Shown here: positions 47,490 to 54,228 of the stretch, in pieces
How the letters are laid out: the number at the start of each line of letters is the position of its first letter
How positions within the stretch are numbered: position 1 is the first letter of the stretch
Assembly (NCBI RefSeq): GCF_019649055.1
Contig: NW_026570537.1
Location: forward strand, 1-54,228
Direction of reading: 5' to 3'
DNA length: 54,228 nucleotides
Origin: Paramacrobiotus metropolitanus
Lineage: Eukaryota > Tardigrada > Eutardigrada > Parachela > Macrobiotidae
The notes under the pieces: model-generated
Told to the model about the DNA's origin: nothing
The model's database searches: none
Seen by the model: only the letters and a program-made list of their open reading frames with translations
Position numbers and translations under genes: made by a program

Positions 47490-48110
47490 TTTCCGATACA
47501 GAAAAAAATTATGAGTCGAATGGCATCGGAGGAACCAAGAGGTCGCCGGGTCCCCGAGGTCGCCAGCAGGATTTTACACTTTTTATGTACAGTTTGACAT
47601 GCTGAGTCTAACTGAGGTAATCGGGATCCAGGACTCCAGGTTCCCGAGGTCGCCAACTAGATTTTACAATTTTTAGATACAATTTGATATGCTGAGTCTA
47701 TTTATAAGTAAGTCGGGGTCCAGGACGTGGGTTTCCGAGGTCGCAAACCTGATTTTGCATTTTTTCGATACATTTTGCTATGCTGAGTCTAACTGAAGTA
47801 CTCGGGGTCCAGGACTCGGGGTCACCAAGGTCGCCAAAAAGATTTTACACTTTTAGATGCAATTTGGTATGCTGAGCCTATTTAAGGCACTCGGGGTCCA
47901 GGACTCTGGGTCCCCGAGGTCGCCAAAAAGATTTTGCACATTTAAAATATAATTTGATATGCAGAGTCAAACTGACATACTCGGGGTCCAGAACTCTGGG
48001 TTCCCAAGGCCGCCAACAAGATATACACGTTTTAGATTCAAGTCGACGTGGCGCGTCTAACTGAGCTACACTGGCTCGAGGCTTCTGGGTTCCGGACACA
48101 AACAGTTTTC
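47490..48110. repeat. Tandem array of about 90-bp units (about 7 copies)
   Basis: The landmark GCTGAGTCTA or a variant falls at 47601, 47691, 47782, 47871, 47961 and 48051, giving a period of 89-91 bp. Each unit includes ACTCGGGGTCCAGGACTC and GAGGTCGCCAA. The same unit makes up the arms of the 36080-41013 element. Confidence 0.85.
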
Positions 48111-48169
48111 TACTTTTTCGAAAGATAATTTTTATTAATTTTAATGCTTTCTGTTTTTAAGTATATTTT

Positions 48170-48356
48170 TAAATATTTTTTAAATATTTTTAAATATTTT
48201 TAAATATTTTAAATATTTTAAATATTTTTAAATATTTTTAAATATTTTTAAATATTTTTAAATATTTTTAAATATTTTTAAATATTTTTAAATATTTTTA
48301 AATATTTTTAAATATTTTTAAATATTTTTAAATATTTTTAAATATTTTTAAATATT
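48170..48356. repeat. 10-bp AT satellite (TAAATATTTT)n
   Basis: There are about 18-19 units, the last 14 or so identical. The array directly follows the 90-bp array, separated by about 60 bp of AT-rich DNA. Confidence 0.95.
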
Positions 48357-49309
48357 CATATTTTTATTTAAAATTCGATTCAGAAAACCAACGCAATCTT
48401 GAAAAATTTAGTAATTTATTTATGCAGTTGAACACTTTAAGTCATCCATACGCTCCTTTGCGCGCAGCGGTAGACAAGCTCCCACTACCAGGCAGCGGCA
48501 AATATAAAATAAAGAAATTGGTTTTGTACAGTAAAATAACATATTCATGCAAAAAAAACAGCAGTCGCACAGCAAAACAATCGGGCCGTGCTGGGTATGC
48601 ACCCAGCGTCACAACAAAAACAAAAACCAATTTTTCCGAATATTCAAGCCCTATCAAAAGATTCATTTACTGACAGCAATAAAACAGGAATATAATTTTC
48701 CGAACGTTTATTACTACCAGTAGCGATTTTACGACGGGATCTTCTTGAAAAACTATTGAATTTTCGAAAACCTGGGAGTATTAATTTTCGAATACCTGGG
48801 GAAATTAATGTTTTGAATATTTGGGGATGTTTTCAGTTTGAACGTTAAGCCTATAAGCAATATTTGATAACAAACTTTCGAATCAAACTTGAATACGCTC
48901 CTTGTCGTGTATATGCGCACAAAGATGCCGCGAAACAGAGCATCCTAATATTTACCCCCCCCCCCCTAAGCGTTACGTGCGGATACTGTGCAGCGCTTTG
49001 TCCTCAGCTAGGAAAATTGTATTTCGTATCAGTGGAAAGTGGTCTATACAGAACTGCATCTTCAGGCGGTAAAATTGTTGTTTTAGCTTTTCGTTTTACG
49101 ATTTGCGCACTTGCGCTTTACCAAAAAATTTTGCTTGTATTGGTAAAGGGTCGCATTCCTAATGTAAAGTTACAACATTATGTGCATTTGAAGCTTGCAT
49201 CTAAACCGCTCACGCGGCAATATCAGGTTCTCAAACAACAAAATAGGCGGAAGAAAAAGTACTATATGAATTGTTACTCCAAATTTACAGCCAGGTTCAT
49301 AGCTTGTTG
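48357..49309. other. Unassigned AT-rich DNA
   Basis: It includes three imperfect units of about 27 bp (TTTTCGAAAACCTGGG type) at 48755-48830 and a run of 12-13 C at 48955-48967. A 158-codon open frame at 48864-49340 has no recognisable domain and runs across the poly-C tract, so it is not called a gene. Confidence 0.4.
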
Positions 49310-49577
49310 CAGACCTGTGCAGCTGACGCAAGTTGTTTAGAGTTACCGATCTTTACTTTAACTCTTTAGGGTAACTCGCAACGCTAAAGGCGTAACTCTA
49401 GCTTAGATCGCATACAAATAACCGATATTTTACATTATAGCGTAGCTCGAAAATAACTCGAGAATAGCTCAACTCTCAATGTTCTTGTAAAAAAAACGTG
49501 ACTTATGGCGCAACTCGCGCGGTCGCTGCAGTTCTTAACTCTGGCGGTGGTGAATTTTCCGAAGCTGCACAGGTCTG
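49310..49577. mobile_element. 268-bp hAT-type MITE
   Basis: Inverted ends are CAGACCTGTGCAGCT. Flanking octamers GCTTGTTG (49302-49309) and GTTTGTTG (49578-49585) match 7/8. The interior repeats GTAACTC/GAGTTAC words. There is no coding capacity. Confidence 0.65.
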
Positions 49578-49585
49578 GTTTGTTG

Positions 49586-52189
49586 CAAATAGCAAAGTAT
49601 AACGTACAACTAACAATCTGTACAAACTAAGTTTCAAACGTGCTTCCAGTGATCCTACACTTTGCAATATTCTAACTTTATTTCCGATTGTGTTGTGTTA
49701 TATAGTTCGTAATACAAACTGAACCGTATTTTCTATAAAATAGTCTTGTGTGCGATATTTTTGTCGTGCGTTGAAATAAGGTAATAAACAATCTGTTGGA
49801 AGGATTGAGCCATTCCACGTTGTGTAAAGTGGTCCAGTGTTCACACCTGTGGTCGCTGAACGGCGCAAATTGAATGTTTTCTAACATGTTGTTTTAAACA
49901 ATAGCCATCAAATAGTTTCGGTAGGTAGCGCGGGCCCACTACCCATAATGGATGTTAACGGAACATTTGGAGATAACCACCAGTTTCCAAATTTGTATTC
50001 GCACTCGCGTTTTTAAGGGATCCGGCTTGATACAAGGTCCCATATTGATGCATCTCTGTAACAACTCGATTGCGCGCGCACACAATTATTATTTTCAAGT
50101 TTTTTCGAAGCGACTACAGCTGAGATTAGCTTGGACGACAGCGAAAACAATATGCGTGCAAAATAATTGAAAAGATTGAAAAGTCATTCTGAAACAGCAT
50201 CGGAAACAATCTTGACAGGGGTTCGGTGCACCAAAAGTGTAATTACCATCAGATTGCTTTCAGAATTTGTCAGAAAATGAAAATCGGTAAAGCTACACGC
50301 AAATACCGCACACAAGTTGTTTTAAAAGATAAAACCGAAGTTAAAAGTATTTGAAATCCAGTAACTAACTTTATAGTTTAAGCCAGCGATCGTCTGAATG
50401 AAATCGGATGGACAACAGACTTGGTTCGAAAATACATAACTCGAACGATTTCTTGACACAAAACTGTTGATCTCTACACGAAGCTTACAAACACAACTTG
50501 GTACTGCTAAAAGCGATTCGATATAACCTTTCGTAACAATTATTTAATCGCCATCATCCAATTCAGGATGATCCAGCTTCCATTGTGAAAAATGTTGTTA
50601 GCCATGACTTCTCCTTTTGCTAACTGTTAGATAATATGTTGATATCTGTAAAATATGCTGCTTAAGGGTACTACAAGAGGACTAAAGGTTGGCATGAAAT
50701 ATGTGTGGATTTCAGGATGCTTTGACCGTTGACCACAAAACGATTACATACCGATAAATAAAAGCATTTAGAGCTTTACATTTGTCCTGACCGGCGAAAT
50801 CTACGTATCGCACGCGCTTGCTAACTGACTTCATCGTGCGCCTCGGATTTGGTCTGACAGTTCGCTAAAACTAAGCATGATTACAAGCGCCTTGTCTGAT
50901 TTTAGATGTATCTTTATTGTGATGTCTACGATTTCTTGTTTTAAAATTAGTTTCAAATTGAAAAGTTGAAATTAACGATTTTCGAAAGACGTTTGCTCTT
51001 TGCCATGAAGTGTTTCTACAAAATGGCAGTAAAATAACACATTAACCCCGCCAAACCCCTTAAAAAAACTGGGTTTGGATGTCGGTGGCCAGATTTGATG
51101 TGCTGAACTCAGACTTAAGAGCTTTTATGTTCCATAAGAAAATAAACCGACGTAGCTGCTGGTTGCGAGCATCAAAGAAAGTTTTGAGCTGCTTGGGACA
51201 AGCTTTTCTTTATGACCCTTGCACATTTACAATCCAATTTTGTGTTCACAGTTGCTCGTTATAGATTAGATTGCAGTGTAATTTTTGTTGTAATGTTTTT
51301 ATAACACATGGCACGAGTCCCCGATACCAAATTCTGTTCTAACTCTACCTAAATAAAAAAACTGTTTAAGAAATTCTTGTATAAGAAAGAAAATACAAAG
51401 GTAAAGAATTTCTTTAAGAAAAAAAGACAGATCAACTACAACAGGAAAGTGTCAATCTAAAAGCAACCGACTTAACTGGAACATATAAGAAGCCTGATGT
51501 TGTCCCACAATTGTTATACTGTGTCTGTTTCGTATAAAGATTTACGAGATAATCGTGCGTAGTGGTTGTACTTAACCCACAGGTTATTGCTTTCTGGTCA
51601 CTTATGATACTACAAAGTTTTGAAATTCTCAGATATTTAAACATATTAAAATTGCCTATTCTTTAAAATAATATAAATGATCTGCATCAAGCAAATGGTC
51701 GAGAAGTGCCAGCGACATCGGGCACCCTTTCCAGCAAGGACATTCAAATTTGGTGATCACCGGCGAATGCGGTTCAACTTTGTACTGCTAAAACTTTTAT
51801 TCACAATTGATGGATGACATTTTGCGACAGAAATGAAATACGGTGATAAAAGATTTGGAAAGTACAATATGTTGGTAGCACAAGGAAGTGCAAGCCGTTA
51901 GAGATACAGCAGGGTACAAAAAGCGCGGTTTTTGTCATGGGCACGGTGGAGAATTCGGAAATGTTGCATTAGCTTTGCTTTTTGAAATGCTTTTTAACGT
52001 GTCTTCAGGTGATGGTTTGAAATAAAAAAATTATATAAGAAGTGTTTTCACATAGTTTTTATAACTTGCATTTGCTGTACCTCTACGCTCGCTCGCTTGA
52101 TATATGGCGAAACGAAGTGAGACATTAGCTAGTATTAGTAGCAAATACATAAAACAGATCAAGGAGCCGAAATTGTTGGGAGCCCCGAG
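49586..52189. other. Unassigned intergenic DNA
   Basis: Open frames are short and none shows a recognisable motif. Faint protein-like stretches around 50160-50900 on the + strand are broken by many stops and could be an old transposase. This could not be supported. Confidence 0.35.
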
Positions 52190-52910
52190 TCCGCTGTTTT
52201 GCGAAAGTGATCGGCCACAACTACATGGCGAGTCGGCGAGCGGCAGTGAACGGGAGCCGCTCGTACTTGATAACTGACCGACGTCGCAATAGATTTCAAA
52301 TCCTCGGCAAGGATTTAAAAATCCATGGAGACGACGCTTCTCGTTATCACAACCACAAAATCGACAAAATCGACTAAGCGACAACAGATTGCCGTAAAAA
52401 AGTACACGGAATGATGTACGAACGGTGAATGTTAACCTCACAACGGTGGTTTTACTCCAACAAAAAGCGATGCCGGTGCGCTTGCAATTAATAAGTTTCA
52501 GCTAATAAATTTGGCCATAGACTGACCGACATTCGATCCGCCGAATAAAATTAAAGAATTCTTGCAAGGATTTATATATATGGCGACGTACGGAAAGTTT
52601 ACGTATGACAGGGTAATACGTATAAATAATTCCTTAGTCAACTATACCGATAAAGGCATTCGAAACTAACTGCTGATTTCCGGAATCTTTCACAAGACGC
52701 CGCTGAATCTGATTCCGTTCTGACCAGGCACCACTGCGTTTTAGTAGTAAAGATAATTTTTTGCTTTCGCTCTCCTTCCAGCTACTTTTAATACCAGCCG
52801 CTGCGCCTGTTATACTTGCACAAACTCGTACAAGGTAGCTTTTTGTCTGTGAGAAACACTTTTATGCATGTACTGTATCCATCATTTCAGTATTCGCTGA
52901 CGGCCAGTGT
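52190..52910. repeat. R-D block copy 3
   Basis: It aligns with 43850-44560 by the landmarks listed there. The 136-codon open frame on the minus strand at 52031-52441 overlaps repeat DNA and is not supported as a gene. Confidence 0.7.
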
Positions 52911-53209
52911 CAAAACGCCGGCAGAATTTCTTGCCGACCGAATTTTTTTGTAATTAAATCACCGGCCGAAGTTTTTGTAGTCAAAACGCCGGCAGAATTT
53001 TTTCAACATTTTCAATATTAGTGCGTAAACGTTTGAGACGACAGTACGTGAACGCTTCCGATGGGAATAAAAAATTTAAATAAATCTTAATAAAGTTCAG
53101 GCACGCGTGAACAGCAGATGCACCAATACAGCAAGCATACATGTCAACCCAATACCAGATTCATGATCCTCTTTCCCAGTTATTTTTAATGTTTTACCTA
53201 ATCATGGTT

Positions 53210-54228
53210 AGTTAAAAGCACGAGATCATGTTTAAGCATCTGAAATCAGGCAGAGACAAAGCGGAAACCGTTTTCTTTAGTGACAGTGTCCGCGCCATAA
53301 CTAAGTTCGGCACGAGTTCATTAGCATATTTACGTTGTCCGCAGTGTATATTCACCTTACTTGTGAGGCGCTGACACGTGTCCATACGTGGGTTGGGTGT
53401 GCGCTCCCGTTTTCCGGATTTGAAGGCGACATCCCACGTGATTAGGCCCGATATGTTTCAAATACACGTTTGGAGTTTTTCCATGTTGTGCATAAAAACC
53501 ATCCAAAAGTATATTGGAAACATAGCGGACGGTGTCCAGACGGAACTGGTTTAGGCGTCCTTCACGCGATATGTACCGTGTAGCGATCGAGGAAAAATGA
53601 CTGCGTGACGGCTCAGCTTGGAACTGCAGCATACTGGTTTGGTCAGCCAACTGCTTAAGTTGTAAAAACGCGCTGTCCGTGCTGTTACTGCTGTATCTTT
53701 ATTGATGGTACCTGACGACTGTACGCGAATGGTACAATGCTACTATGCATACAGGTGACTTTATCCGTCCAGATGATACAACGGTATATCACTTATTTAG
53801 GTACAGACTGCAGATACTGTAGAGGTAGACATGGAGGTAGACGTGCATACATTGAGGGCATTCCATTTCCGGGTCGCATAGACGTCGGTCATAGACCTAT
53901 ATGTTTATCACGTGAACGTGTGATAATTGATCACAACATGATCACATTATGTTCCTCACATGACAGTGCGCTGATTCAAAGGGTAACCGTAGGTGTTTGA
54001 AGATGTGCTTAGGTTGAGCAATAAACGGCGCCACTGTAAACCTCGACAGTCGACACCATATTATATTAAACAACTGCACTAGCAGACTGTACCGCTAACT
54101 TTCGCGCAATACTTCCATCTTATGCTACAGAAAGCGTTGACGGAAATCAGGTTCATGGCCACGAACGTTGCCCATCAAACTAAAAGTGCTATCGGCACCA
54201 TAGGCGTTATAAAGTAGCGAGCATCAAT
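53210..54228. repeat. R-F block copy 3, running off the window
   Basis: It matches 21740-22380. GTGTCCGCGCCATAAC lies near 53286, TGTGCATAAAAACC near 53487 and GCGCTGATTCAAAGGGTAA near 53969. The core box GTTCATGGCCACGAACG lies at 54151-54167. The mariner target near 53606 is unoccupied. Confidence 0.65.

Noticed and set aside
48864-49340. 158-codon open frame
   Set aside because: It crosses a poly-C run, shows no domain, and its 3' end falls inside a hAT-type element.
52031-52441. 136-codon minus-strand frame
   Set aside because: It overlaps repeat block R-D, whose other copy is not open, and has no recognisable motif.

Overview
The window is animal nuclear DNA. It opens inside a multi-exon gene with GT-AG introns that encodes a RanBP3-type Ran-binding protein (CRM1/exportin export cofactor), and it holds many eukaryotic DNA-transposon relics. 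RANBP3 exons are strongly G/C at third codon positions, while introns and intergenic DNA are AT-rich. The phylum cannot be named from sequence alone; an invertebrate is the best guess.

Layout. 1-5192: seven exons of RANBP3 on the + strand (5' end outside the window), then its 3' UTR. 5530-24600: no intact gene, but a quasi-tandem field of decayed repeats several kb long (blocks called R-A, R-B, R-D and R-F here) sharing short conserved cores, plus a Ty3/gypsy-like gag relic (minus strand, about 8480-8990), a small TA-flanked MITE and several hairpin clusters. 25145-28438: one intact, intronless 1097-codon gene with a NERD nuclease-like domain fused to an SF1-type helicase/ATPase. It is the only long intact reading frame outside RANBP3 and the most interesting gene here. 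28790-32060: a repeat copy carrying a stack of nested transposons whose order can be read from target-site duplications. 32941-35009: a broken Helitron Rep/helicase N-terminus between inverted copies of its own 5' region. 35300-35460: palindromes. 36080-41013: a 4.9-kb element with very long inverted repeats and a 9-bp (8/9) target duplication, MULE- or foldback-like, carrying a tRNA-derived SINE-like insert. 41230-47390: more R-block copies, a mariner-like element with a degenerate transposase, and a second copy of the TA-flanked element 'C'. 47490-48360: a 90-bp tandem array and a 10-bp AT array. 48360-54228: mostly unassigned AT-rich DNA with one short hAT-type element and further R-D and R-F copies.

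How it fits together. The genes do not form a functional set. RANBP3 is a conserved housekeeping gene. The NERD-helicase is isolated in repeat-rich DNA and differs from RANBP3 in lacking introns and in codon use, which fits horizontal acquisition, retroposition or carriage by a mobile element; the sequence does not decide between these. NERD plus SF1 helicase is an architecture known from prokaryotic nucleic-acid defence proteins such as Nhi, so a genome-defence role is a reasonable but untested hypothesis. Because repeat copies lie close together, several transposon boundaries are supported by an empty site elsewhere in the same window.
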